NCBI RefSeq assembly: GCF_024972775.1
Contig: NZ_CP092282.1
Coordinates: 2,225,001 to 2,289,000 of the forward strand
Length of the DNA stretch: 64,000 nucleotides
From: Dehalobacter sp. DCM
GTDB taxonomy: Bacteria > Bacillota > Desulfitobacteriia > Desulfitobacteriales > Syntrophobotulaceae
Reading direction: 5' to 3'
Below, piece after piece: positions 16,815-24,798 of this stretch; the stretch's first letter is position 1, and each line of letters begins with the position of its first letter. The position numbers were made by a program, and so were the translations under genes. A model generated the notes under the pieces. It was not told where the DNA came from, did not search any database, and saw only the letters and a list, made by a program, of their open reading frames with translations.

Positions 16815-18632
16815 ATGAACCGCTTGACTACCATGATCACAAAATTAATATTCGGCATGTCCAAGGCAGTTTCCCGTTTTCCTCTCACGGTGTTGAGCTT
16901 AATCGGTGCCGCCGCGCTTATTTGTTATATGATATCGCTTCATAAAACACCGCCGCTCATCACGAATAAACTGATGTACACACTGATCACGGCAGCTTTT
17001 CTCGGTATTACCGCACAATTTGCCATTGAGCGTTTTCAGCGGCTGGCAAAACAGCGATGGCTGGTCTTTGTCGTATCGTTGCTGTTTATCGTCGGTTATT
17101 TCTTGATTTTATGGCCGGCGCCGGAGGTGAGTGCCGAAATAACCGTTAGGACAGTTGTCGCAGTCTTTGCCCTATTCTGTGCTTTTCTTTGGATCCCGTC
17201 GTTTAAGTCGGATGCGGATTTTAACACCGTCTGTCTTATCCATTTTAAAGCATTTTTTACTTCCGGTTTGTATTCCGCCGTATTATCAGCCGGTCTCGCG
17301 GCAATCATCGCCGCCGTGAATGTGCTGCTCTTCACTGTAAATCGCGATTCCTATTCCTATATGCTGACGCTGATCTGGGTGGTTTTCGCAACCCTTTATT
17401 ATCTTTCCTTACTCCCACGGTTTAACCCTGAAACGGATATGGAAAGGGAAGGCCTGGCCAATGCCAAACACTATCCTAAATTCCTGCATATCCTTGTTTC
17501 GTATATCCTTATTCCTTTAGTCAGTATTTACACATTGATCTTGTTGGCATACTTCATAAAAATACTGGTCACCTTTAAATGGCCATCCGGCCAGCTTGGA
17601 CCGATGGTTCTGATTTATTCGGCCGCGGGACTTCTTATCTTTGTTCTGGCCAGTTTGATCGATAATCGTTTTGCTGTGCTCTATCGCAAAGTTTTTCCGA
17701 AGGTATTGATTCCCATTGTGATCATGCAGCTGATATCCGTTGGTATCCGACTGAATGCCTATGCCGTAACCGAGTCACGGTATTATGTGACCTTGTTTGG
17801 CATTTTTTCCATCGTCGTCGGTGTGATCCTAAGTATAAAACCGGTCACAAAAAACAAATATATCGCCTTATTGGCGGCATGCTTTGCTGTCATTTCGATT
17901 ATTCCGCCGGTTGATGCCTTCACCGTGTCACGGACATCCCAAATTCAACGCTTGGAAAACTATTTGCGTACAGCGGGTGTCCTAGCTGAAGATAATACGC
18001 TGCAGCCCAAAGAAAATGTCGATGAAAATATTCGCATAGAGACGACGAATATCCTGCAATATTTGGAAGGCAGAAGTTCACTTAAATATATTGCCTGGCT
18101 CCCGGAAGATTTTAATCCCTATGTTGATATGAAGACGACGTTGGGTTTTGAAACCACTTATCCTAATACGCCGGCAGGGCCAAATGATACCTTTGCCAGT
18201 GCTAATCTGGACACGCAGCAGCCGCTGCCCATATCCGGGTATGATTTGTCCTTTAATATCTTTACGATCCAATATGAAGATAAACAAGGACCGAACGGCT
18301 TTGATTTCACCCTAAACGGAACGGCCTATAACCTGGCTGTCCAGCGTCAATCCGCAACAGAAGTCCGAGTCTCGCTTCAAGATCAAAGCGGCGCGGAGCT
18401 TGTCGGTACCGGACTTTATGATTTTGCCCAAAGTGTCGCCGTTAGAGGAAACAGCCCAAGAGAAGCGCTGCCGCCGGATCAGATGAGCTTGGCGGTTGAG
18501 AATAACGGGTATCGCCTGAAAATCATCTTCCAGTATATTAATATCAATTATCCAACCGGATCAGATGAACCCCCGTCCGGAACCACAGCGGAATACTCGG
18601 CTTATGTGTTGGTGGGCGGACCCACACGATAG
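16815..18632 (+). CDS. DUF4153 domain-containing membrane protein
   Basis: The 605-residue protein has about 10-11 transmembrane helices in residues 20-375 (for example 22-42, 50-68, 75-97, 104-120, 135-160, 168-190, 215-245, 255-275, 290-310, 315-332, 345-365) followed by a large soluble, probably extracytoplasmic, C-terminal domain (about 380-605) rich in beta-strand-like sequence. The order matches DUF4153 proteins, which have no defined biochemical role. GAGAGGAAG precedes the ATG. The preceding 140 bp carry a paired direct repeat that may control it. A long inverted repeat follows the stop. Confidence 0.8.
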   Translation: MNRLTTMITKLIFGMSKAVSRFPLTVLSLIGAAALICYMISLHKTPPLITNKLMYTLITAAFLGITAQFAIERFQRLAKQRWLVFVVSLLFIVGYFLILWPAPEVSAEITVRTVVAVFALFCAFLWIPSFKSDADFNTVCLIHFKAFFTSGLYSAVLSAGLAAIIAAVNVLLFTVNRDSYSYMLTLIWVVFATLYYLSLLPRFNPETDMEREGLANAKHYPKFLHILVSYILIPLVSIYTLILLAYFIKILVTFKWPSGQLGPMVLIYSAAGLLIFVLASLIDNRFAVLYRKVFPKVLIPIVIMQLISVGIRLNAYAVTESRYYVTLFGIFSIVVGVILSIKPVTKNKYIALLAACFAVISIIPPVDAFTVSRTSQIQRLENYLRTAGVLAEDNTLQPKENVDENIRIETTNILQYLEGRSSLKYIAWLPEDFNPYVDMKTTLGFETTYPNTPAGPNDTFASANLDTQQPLPISGYDLSFNIFTIQYEDKQGPNGFDFTLNGTAYNLAVQRQSATEVRVSLQDQSGAELVGTGLYDFAQSVAVRGNSPREALPPDQMSLAVENNGYRLKIIFQYININYPTGSDEPPSGTTAEYSAYVLVGGPTR

Positions 18633-18673
18633 ACCCAGAGAAATGTATTGAATACATTCAGCGTTGAAACCTG

Positions 18674-18735
18674 AAATTTGCCGTTTTTGAAATCGATGCA
18701 CGCGTGCAGTCAATTTCTAAAAACGGCAAATTTTA
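18674..18735 (+). terminator. Long inverted repeat / terminator after the DUF4153 gene
   Basis: AAATTTGCCGTTTTT.GAAAT (18674-18693) pairs with ATTTCTAAAAACGGCAAATTT (about 18713-18733) with one bulge, giving a stem of about 20 bp around an 18-base loop, followed by TTATTT. Confidence 0.7.
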
Positions 18736-18772
18736 TTTACCCGGGGCTTATGCACTCATGACAGATATTATC

Positions 18773-18801
18773 TTGACAAGGAATCAATTGAACCTTATTA
18801 T
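18773..18801 (+). promoter_or_regulatory. Sigma-A promoter of the marR-MFS operon
   Basis: TTGACA (18773-18778), exactly 17 bp, then TATTAT (18796-18801). The start site expected near 18808 lies directly before the repeated AACAGTTGA elements. Confidence 0.8.
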
Positions 18802-18811
18802 TATCAGATAG

Positions 18812-18850
18812 AACAGTTGAAAATGACAACAGTTGAATGAGTCAACTGTT
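18812..18850 (+). promoter_or_regulatory. MarR operator: palindrome plus extra half-site
   Basis: AACAGTTGA-N5-TCAACTGTT (18828-18850) is a perfect 9-bp inverted repeat, and a third AACAGTTGA half-site lies at 18812-18820. They sit just after the promoter, where a bound MarR dimer would block transcription of its own gene and the transporter. Confidence 0.65.
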
Positions 18851-18908
18851 AAAAAGGATCCTTCTAAATACCCGTTATCACGTTGATATACCAGGAGAGG
18901 TGATTTAC

Positions 18909-19340
18909 ATGTTAATGAAAGATCTTTCGGTTATTACTCGGTTAAGCCGGATGTATTCTATTCGAAGGCTAAACAATTTCAATCTTGCGCATTCGGAACA
19001 CGAGATCATGATGTATCTGGCACAAAACAGCCGGGTCAATCAGGATATGATCGCTTCTTTTTTTCTGATCGATAAAGGGGCTATTGCCAAGAGTTTGAGC
19101 AAGCTGGAAGAAAAGGGTTATGTTGACCGCGTCATTAATCCGGAAAATCAACGGGAAAAAATAATTTCGCTGACAGCCAAAGGCATGGAAGTGATGGACG
19201 CCATGTGGGATATCCTGATGGAGTGGAACAACGGCATTTTTGAAGGATTATCGCCGGAGGAAATAAAAGATATCGAAAGAATTACTGGCATTGTCGCGGA
19301 TAATTGCCTGAAAATGATCCAGCGATATGACCGCGAGTGA
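18909..19340 (+). CDS. MarR-family transcriptional regulator
   Basis: The protein has about 143 residues from ATG 18909, preceded by AGGAGAGG; a start at 18837 would lie inside the operator. It has a winged helix-turn-helix: HSEHEIMMYLAQNSRVNQDMIASFF (helices 2-3), the recognition helix around DKGAIAKSLSKLEEKGYVDR and the wing NPENQREKIISLT. N- and C-terminal helices form the dimer interface. It is followed at 144 bp by a 14-TM MFS exporter on the same strand, a classical drug- or metabolite-responsive pair. A perfect palindrome in its 5' UTR suggests autorepression. The ligand is unknown. Confidence 0.9.
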   Translation: MLMKDLSVITRLSRMYSIRRLNNFNLAHSEHEIMMYLAQNSRVNQDMIASFFLIDKGAIAKSLSKLEEKGYVDRVINPENQREKIISLTAKGMEVMDAMWDILMEWNNGIFEGLSPEEIKDIERITGIVADNCLKMIQRYDRE

Positions 19341-19484
19341 GACTGGACATGATTTGCCGCGAAACGATAATCTTTGATCGGACGGATATGTGCAGGAGGG
19401 CGGAATTGGGTAGAAGATTGAGATGGATTAGTACAGTGGGTATCGGATAGAATGAAATCCCGATAGAAGAGGAGAAACAGTGAG

Positions 19485-21467
19485 ATGCACACGAAAAACA
19501 AAGAAATTATATGTACGGCTGAAATTAATTTGACGGAGAAACCAGGCAAAAAAAGCAATTTGGCTTTGATCATGATCCTTTATTTGCTGGGGATTTTTAT
19601 GGGTGCTCTGGATACCGGAATCGTCACCCCGGCTAGAACAGTCATCCAAAATAATCTCCTCGTTGATGAAAAATTAGGGATATGGGTAATCACCATTTAC
19701 GCTCTTGCCTATGCGGCCAGCATACCGATTATGGGCAAACTGGCCGATATGTACGGGAGAAAATACATCTATCTGACAAGTATCTTCCTGTTTGGTCTCG
19801 GCTCCTTATTTTGCGGCCTTTCCCAGGGATACGGCAGCTTTACGATGCTGCTTATTGCCAGGGTCGTGCAAGCCATCGGCGGCGGGGGAATCGTTCCTGT
19901 AGCCACGGCTGAATTCGGGACAACGTTTCCGCCGGAGAAACGCGGTATGGCCTTAGGCATGGTCGGGATGGTCTACGGCGTAGCCAACATTTTCGGTGCT
20001 TCCGCCGGAAGTCTCGTTTTGGATATTTTCGGACAGAACAATTGGCAATTCATTTTTTATGTCAATATCCCAATAACCTTCTTTATCCTGTTAGCCGGCT
20101 TTTTAGTCTTAAAGAATAACCGCAGTGAGGAAGTAAAGAAAATTGATCTATTGGGCATCTTCATTCTGACGATCATGATTTTGTCCTTATTATACGGCTT
20201 AAAAAATATTGATTTTTTTGATTTTACAAATACCTTGCGCAGTCCGGATGTTTATCCCTTCTTGATTATCTTTATTGTGTTAATGCCGTTGTTTATTCTC
20301 GCCGAGAAAAAGGCGCAGGATCCGGTTATGAATCTGTCCTATTTCACGAATATGCGCATCCTGATCACTTTCTTCCTGGCTTTTGTAACGGGCGTTGTGA
20401 TGATGGGAATGATTTTTGTACCGCAGTTCTCAGAAAACGCCTTACATATCCAATCCGGGAGCGGTGGGTATTTTGTCATTATTCTGGGCTTATTTTCCGG
20501 TTTCGGAGCGCCAGTATCCGGCAGGCTCATTGATAAGTACGGGCCGAAGCTCATTTTGGCTATTGGGTTTATCATCTCGATCATGGGTGCTTTGTTCCTA
20601 ATCCTAGTTGCCGCCAATAATCCGAATATGATCACGGTGACGATCAGTCTGATCTTAATCGGTCTGGGTATGGGCTTTACCATGGGAACGCCGCTCAATT
20701 ATATGATGTTGGAAAATACCCGACCCGAAGAGTCCAATTCGGCGCTGGCCGCCTTATCGTTGGTTCGTTCCATTGCCACGGTTATTGCGCCGGCTATTAT
20801 GATCGGATTCATTGCTCACGCGGGAACAGCGGTACAGGACAATGTCATGGATCAACTGCCCAATAAAGTGGCGATGCCGACGTTGCCTTACGCCGAGGAG
20901 CTGAATACCACCTTCAATGATCTGAAAAAAAATCCCATGATGAGCAGCAGGATGGAAGGTATAGATTTGCCCGATTTGACATCATTAGGTGATATCGAAA
21001 TCACCATGAAGAAGAATAATGATGTGGATGTTCCGGAAAACCTCATGGATCAGTTAAAAGCATCCGATGTCACCACCATCACCGATAATTGCAAAGCACT
21101 CGCCAAATATTTCTTTGCTCAAAAATCACAGGAACTCATCCCGGATATTCAATCCGGAATTCAGGAAGGCATCGACGCCGTCACTGCCGCCATTGACGAT
21201 TTCCCCCCCATGATGGCCGGAAGTCCAGCCGTTACCGCGATGCAGGATACCGCGGATAAAATGATCGTATTGCGGGATGCGATCCCGGGCGCATTTGATA
21301 CGGCAGAAGAGAATTATTTAACGCAGATTGAAGAACGTCGTTCTGTGATTGAAGGTGTCTTCCAGCAGACACTGAATGGTGGGTTTAAACAGGTCTTTAT
21401 GGTGGTTGCCGTGGCATCGATACTGGCCATGCTGGGCTTAGTGTTTTATCGGCGAGAAACAAAATAA
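19485..21467 (+). CDS. MFS transporter, DHA2 (EmrB/QacA-like) family with large C-terminal loop
   Basis: The 660-residue protein has 14 predicted transmembrane helices. Motif A is seen as GKLADMYGRKYIYL (about residues 84-97), and motif C-like GxxxGP/G residues lie in TM5 (MVYGVANIFGASAGS). The second half has GRLIDKYGPK. Between TM13 (about 430-448) and the last helix (about 636-655) sits an extracytoplasmic domain of about 185 residues with several amphipathic helices (residues about 452-635), much longer than in QacA or EmrB. Proton-driven export of a toxic compound is the likely role. GAAGAGGAGAAAC precedes the ATG. It is controlled together with the upstream MarR protein. Confidence 0.88.
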   Translation: MHTKNKEIICTAEINLTEKPGKKSNLALIMILYLLGIFMGALDTGIVTPARTVIQNNLLVDEKLGIWVITIYALAYAASIPIMGKLADMYGRKYIYLTSIFLFGLGSLFCGLSQGYGSFTMLLIARVVQAIGGGGIVPVATAEFGTTFPPEKRGMALGMVGMVYGVANIFGASAGSLVLDIFGQNNWQFIFYVNIPITFFILLAGFLVLKNNRSEEVKKIDLLGIFILTIMILSLLYGLKNIDFFDFTNTLRSPDVYPFLIIFIVLMPLFILAEKKAQDPVMNLSYFTNMRILITFFLAFVTGVVMMGMIFVPQFSENALHIQSGSGGYFVIILGLFSGFGAPVSGRLIDKYGPKLILAIGFIISIMGALFLILVAANNPNMITVTISLILIGLGMGFTMGTPLNYMMLENTRPEESNSALAALSLVRSIATVIAPAIMIGFIAHAGTAVQDNVMDQLPNKVAMPTLPYAEELNTTFNDLKKNPMMSSRMEGIDLPDLTSLGDIEITMKKNNDVDVPENLMDQLKASDVTTITDNCKALAKYFFAQKSQELIPDIQSGIQEGIDAVTAAIDDFPPMMAGSPAVTAMQDTADKMIVLRDAIPGAFDTAEENYLTQIEERRSVIEGVFQQTLNGGFKQVFMVVAVASILAMLGLVFYRRETK

Positions 21468-21597
21468 CATAAAAAGAAAAGCCGTCGCCAGTCAAATTCT
21501 TTCAAATTTAACCACGCAACAGACTTTCCTTTTTATTCTTCATGTAAAGATATAACGAAAACAAAATATGGCGCTATATTATTATTGATACAAAAAT

Positions 21598-22083
21598 TTA
21601 TCCAACGTTATTGAATTTGGACTGGGGAGCACCGCAAACCGGACATTTTTCCGGAGCTTCTTTTTTATGAATATAGCCGCAAACCGTGCAGACATAATAG
21701 TCACTATCATCACTGAGATCGTTTAAAGCATCCTGATACAATGCGGCATGGGCTTTTTCAGCCTCATTGGCTAAAGAAAACGCCCGTTGCGAGGAGGAGT
21801 CGCCTTCTTCTCTGGCTGTGTCAATAAACCCCGGATACATCTGGGTGAACTCATAGGTTTCACCTGCAATACCCGCTTTCAGATTTTCTTCGGTGGAATT
21901 CAACAATCCCAATATTCTAAGCTGACTTTGCGCGTGAATACTTTCGGCAGCCGCAGCAGCACGAAAGAGTTTCGCAGCACCTTTTAAGCCTTCTTCGTCC
22001 GCCTTTTTGGCAAACGCCGTGTACTTTTGGAATGCCTGAGATTCGCCTGCAAATGATTCTTTCATATTTTCTTTCGATGTCAT
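21598..22083 (-). CDS. rbr: Rubrerythrin
   Basis: The 161-residue protein has the rubrerythrin architecture: an N-terminal four-helix ferritin-like domain with the diiron ligands in ESQAFQKY, ESIHAQ, GETYEFTQMY and NEAEKAHAALY (glutamates and histidine spaced as in the family), and a C-terminal rubredoxin-like iron site CTVCGY..CPVCGA (about residues 132-150). It reduces hydrogen peroxide using electrons from rubredoxin or NAD(P)H oxidoreductases, protecting anaerobes from oxygen. AAGGAGG precedes the ATG. A PerR-like box lies about 70-85 bp upstream (22153-22167). Confidence 0.96.
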   Translation of the reverse strand: MTSKENMKESFAGESQAFQKYTAFAKKADEEGLKGAAKLFRAAAAAESIHAQSQLRILGLLNSTEENLKAGIAGETYEFTQMYPGFIDTAREEGDSSSQRAFSLANEAEKAHAALYQDALNDLSDDSDYYVCTVCGYIHKKEAPEKCPVCGAPQSKFNNVG

Positions 22084-22152
22084 TGTAAAGACCTCCTTAT
22101 ATCTATCAAATCGTATATTCTAATATTACCATAGTGAAGCGGAGTTAGTAAA

Positions 22153-22167
22153 TTAGAATATTTATAA
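22153..22167 (-). promoter_or_regulatory. PerR-box-like site upstream of rubrerythrin
   Basis: Read on the minus strand, TTATAAATATTCTAA matches the PerR consensus TTATAATnATTATAA at 12 of 14 defined positions. PerR commonly controls rubrerythrin in clostridia. The region is very A+T rich, so a chance match is possible. Confidence 0.45.
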
Positions 22168-22301
22168 ATAAGCAAATATTTATTAATATTTATTAAATAT
22201 TTTGTTGGAGCACAATATGTATGATTTATTTCTATAATTTATTTCTATAATTTATTTGTGTAATTATTTGTGTAATTTTTATAAAAATTTGCAGTATCCC
22301 C

Positions 22302-22332
22302 TTGACATTGACGTTACGTTAAGGTCTATAGT
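22302..22332 (+). promoter_or_regulatory. MerR-type promoter with 19-bp spacer
   Basis: TTGACA (22302-22307) and TATAGT (22327-22332) are separated by 19 bp. The spacer holds an imperfect dyad (GAC..TTA..GTC around 22311-22326). The over-long spacer is the signature of promoters activated by MerR-family DNA distortion; it lies 45 bp before the MerR gene, so autoregulation is expected. Confidence 0.8.
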
Positions 22333-22376
22333 AAAGACGTGGTTGATCAACTACGTCTTTTTAAGAGGTGTAAACG

Positions 22377-23135
22377 ATGGAATACACGATACAAAAATTA
22401 AGCCAGATCGCGGGAGTCAGTACACGGACTTTGAGGTACTATGATGAGATTGGCTTGCTTAAGCCGGCTCGGATCAACTCTTCGGGGTACCGTATTTATG
22501 GAACGAAAGAAGTAGACAGACTACAGCACATATTGTTCTATCGTGAACTGGGAATGGGCTTAGAGGACATTCAGAAAAATATTGATTCGCCGGAGCGAAA
22601 TGATATAACGATCCTGCAGGAGCTCCGGCAGCAGCTGCTTGAAAAAAAAGCGCATTACGACTTACTCATCGCTAACGTAGAAAATACGTTAGCCTATTAT
22701 CAAGGAGGAACACCCATGTCGGATAAAGCTAAATTTGAAGGTTTAAAACAAAAGATGGTACGAGAAAACGAAGAGAAATACGGAAGAGAAGTACGGGAAA
22801 AGTATGGCAATGACGTTGTCGATCAGTCTAACCAAAAAGTCCTGGGTATGACGCAAGAACAGTATGATGAGATGACCAAGCTTTCGGAAGAGTTAATGAA
22901 GACACTGGAATGCGCTTTCCTTACCGGAGAGCCCGGTGGTGAATTGGCCCAAAAAGCAGCCGATTTACACCGCCAATGGCTGTGCTTTTATTGGCAGCAG
23001 TACAGCAAAGAGGCGCATGCCGGCGTAGCCAGAATGTATGTTGAGGATCCCCGGTTTACTGAATTTTATGATAAAGAACGACCTGGAACGGCTGCTTTCC
23101 TCCGCGATGCCATCCTGATTTATACGGGTATGTAA
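22377..23135 (+). CDS. MerR-family regulator with TipAS ligand-binding domain
   Basis: The 252-residue protein has an N-terminal MerR winged helix (YTIQKLSQIAGVSTRTLRYYDEIGLLKPARINSSGYRIYG, about residues 3-45), a dimerisation coiled coil (about 75-112) and a C-terminal TipAS domain (about 125-250). TipAS domains are small globin-like folds that in Streptomyces TipA bind thiopeptide antibiotics; related proteins such as Mta control drug exporters. AAGAGGTG precedes the ATG. The promoter has the 19-bp spacer typical of MerR control. The neighbouring DUF6765 gene may be a separate unit. Confidence 0.93.
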   Translation: MEYTIQKLSQIAGVSTRTLRYYDEIGLLKPARINSSGYRIYGTKEVDRLQHILFYRELGMGLEDIQKNIDSPERNDITILQELRQQLLEKKAHYDLLIANVENTLAYYQGGTPMSDKAKFEGLKQKMVRENEEKYGREVREKYGNDVVDQSNQKVLGMTQEQYDEMTKLSEELMKTLECAFLTGEPGGELAQKAADLHRQWLCFYWQQYSKEAHAGVARMYVEDPRFTEFYDKERPGTAAFLRDAILIYTGM

Positions 23136-23231
23136 AATGCTTTCACTTCTAATTTAAATACACATATATTAAGAAAGGAACGTGTCCTATGAATCAGCGG
23201 GAAAGGACAAGAATGACTAGGGGGACCTTAG

Positions 23232-24359
23232 TTGAAAAGAGATCTGCACTATTATGCTTTACTGGCTTTATGCCGGTATTGTGGATTCGATAAAAAGAGC
23301 GCCAGGATCATCTCCTATGCGTCCCAATATGTGGATGACGCGAAAATAAACCTGATCACTATCCGTAATCCAAAGCCCGGTATTGAATGTGACCTGATCA
23401 ACAGCAAGCCGGCTTTTTATAATATGGCAACCTGTCAGGCTTACTTCAAGATCAAGACATTCGATTACGCGGCAATGATCAATAATACCTGTGCATTTCA
23501 TTTTGTTCCCGGATGTGACGGAATAAGCTTTACGAGCAAATTACGTTGTAAGGAAGCATCACCGGTGATCATGGATATCCTTAACCAGGCGCTCACTGAT
23601 CCTGATCTGGTGAAATTAGGTATTGTCTTCCATGCCTATGCGGATACGTATTCTCATCAGGGATTTAGTGGTTTGCCGAGCAAAGTAAACGATATTAAAA
23701 AATGTAACGCGATCAATGAAGTTTATTTAGAGTCCGGCGATTTTTTATTATATCTGTTCAAGCATGTATTTATTGAACGTTTTGACGCGGTGTTTGACCG
23801 TATTATTCCTGCGTATGGGCATGGACAGGCCATGTCTTTACCGGATCTGCCTTATCTGATCTGGACCTATACGTACGATTGCAGTGAGGAGTTTCATGGT
23901 GAGTATCGTGCCGTTTCCATCGATAACCGAGAGCGGTATCAGCGTGCGATTGTTCATATTAAACATTATTTGTTGCAGTATCTTTTTTTACATCCGCAAT
24001 TTGGCGATAAGGACAAGAAGAAATATGATTTTGATCGGCTTATGAAGCAGCTGATTCAAAAAGGATCGGATAAAAACAGAGAAGAAGCCTGGATTTCATT
24101 CATGCTGGAGCAGGGAATGTATTGTGAAAGGGATATTCCGACCATAGTTTACTATGAGGACGATTGGGTATCAGAGGCCTTCATTGATTATGACAAAAGG
24201 ATCTTCAATAACCGTCGGGTTTTAGAGGCGAAAATCACGAAAAACTTTGATCACACATGCTGGTATCGTTTTTATTTAGCGGTTAAATGGTATAAGAAGT
24301 TGTTTTTTACTTCGTGCAGGAAGCATGCGCTATTTATCTCCGATGGAATATCTATTTGA
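23232..24359 (+). CDS. DUF6765 family protein
   Basis: The 375-residue protein begins MKRDLHYYALLALCRYCGF and contains HAYADTYSHQGFSG (about residues 135-148), with several His and Asp residues (DLHYY, FHAYAD, SHQ, FHGEY) in an all-helical protein. This set resembles the zinc-binding helices of phospholipase C/S1-P1-type proteins, and the start and HxYxDxxxH pattern match DUF6765. The resemblance to a metallo-hydrolase is my inference. The start is TTG 23232 with AGGGGGACC upstream. No signal peptide is seen. It ends just before a strong terminator. Confidence 0.72.
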   Translation: MKRDLHYYALLALCRYCGFDKKSARIISYASQYVDDAKINLITIRNPKPGIECDLINSKPAFYNMATCQAYFKIKTFDYAAMINNTCAFHFVPGCDGISFTSKLRCKEASPVIMDILNQALTDPDLVKLGIVFHAYADTYSHQGFSGLPSKVNDIKKCNAINEVYLESGDFLLYLFKHVFIERFDAVFDRIIPAYGHGQAMSLPDLPYLIWTYTYDCSEEFHGEYRAVSIDNRERYQRAIVHIKHYLLQYLFLHPQFGDKDKKKYDFDRLMKQLIQKGSDKNREEAWISFMLEQGMYCERDIPTIVYYEDDWVSEAFIDYDKRIFNNRRVLEAKITKNFDHTCWYRFYLAVKWYKKLFFTSCRKHALFISDGISI

Positions 24360-24400
24360 AAAGAAAGATAGAGTTCGAGCAATCATATTACTTTATATCG

Positions 24401-24428
24401 AAAAAGCCCGACAGACTGGGCTTTTTTT
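24401..24428 (+). terminator. Intrinsic terminator after the DUF6765 gene
   Basis: AAAAAGCCC/GGGCTTTTT stem (24401-24409, 24418-24426) with an 8-base loop and a T-run. Confidence 0.9.
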
Positions 24429-24798
24429 GATTATATAGTCAATAAAAAAAGAAAAATATTTATTATTTCGACATTTTCTACCTAGAATATTTTGGTATAA
24501 TTTATTTTACATGAATCACTGCAATCAAGGATAAGCAATAGTGTTCTTTAAATGCATAAGTACATTGTAAATTCTAAACCTTATATATTCTGGCGACAGA
24601 TTTTCTGCCAATATTGCGTTAACGTCATTCGGCATACGGTCAGTATGCCTCAATCCTCCAACCTTGTCTTTCGAAAAATTTGCTCTTCACAATTGTATAT
24701 TTTTAAGGTTTGACAAGGTACTAGTTTTTATTACTGTATAATACGGAAGTGGTATGTGTAAATGCAGCATCATTATTATCCAACAGGAGGGGAAATCA
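24429..24798 (+). other. Gene-free upstream region of the hybrid kinase
   Basis: No supported gene. It contains a GGCATA/TATGCC hairpin near 24632-24650 and a TTGACA (24710-24715) followed after 21 bp by TATAAT (24737-24742). The 21-bp spacing is too long for a normal promoter, so either the TATAAT acts with another -35 or an activator is needed. Confidence 0.3.

Noticed and set aside
24710-24742. TTGACA and TATAAT before the hybrid kinase as a normal sigma-A promoter
   Set aside because: The 21-bp spacer is too long even for MerR-type promoters; only noted within the intergenic entry.
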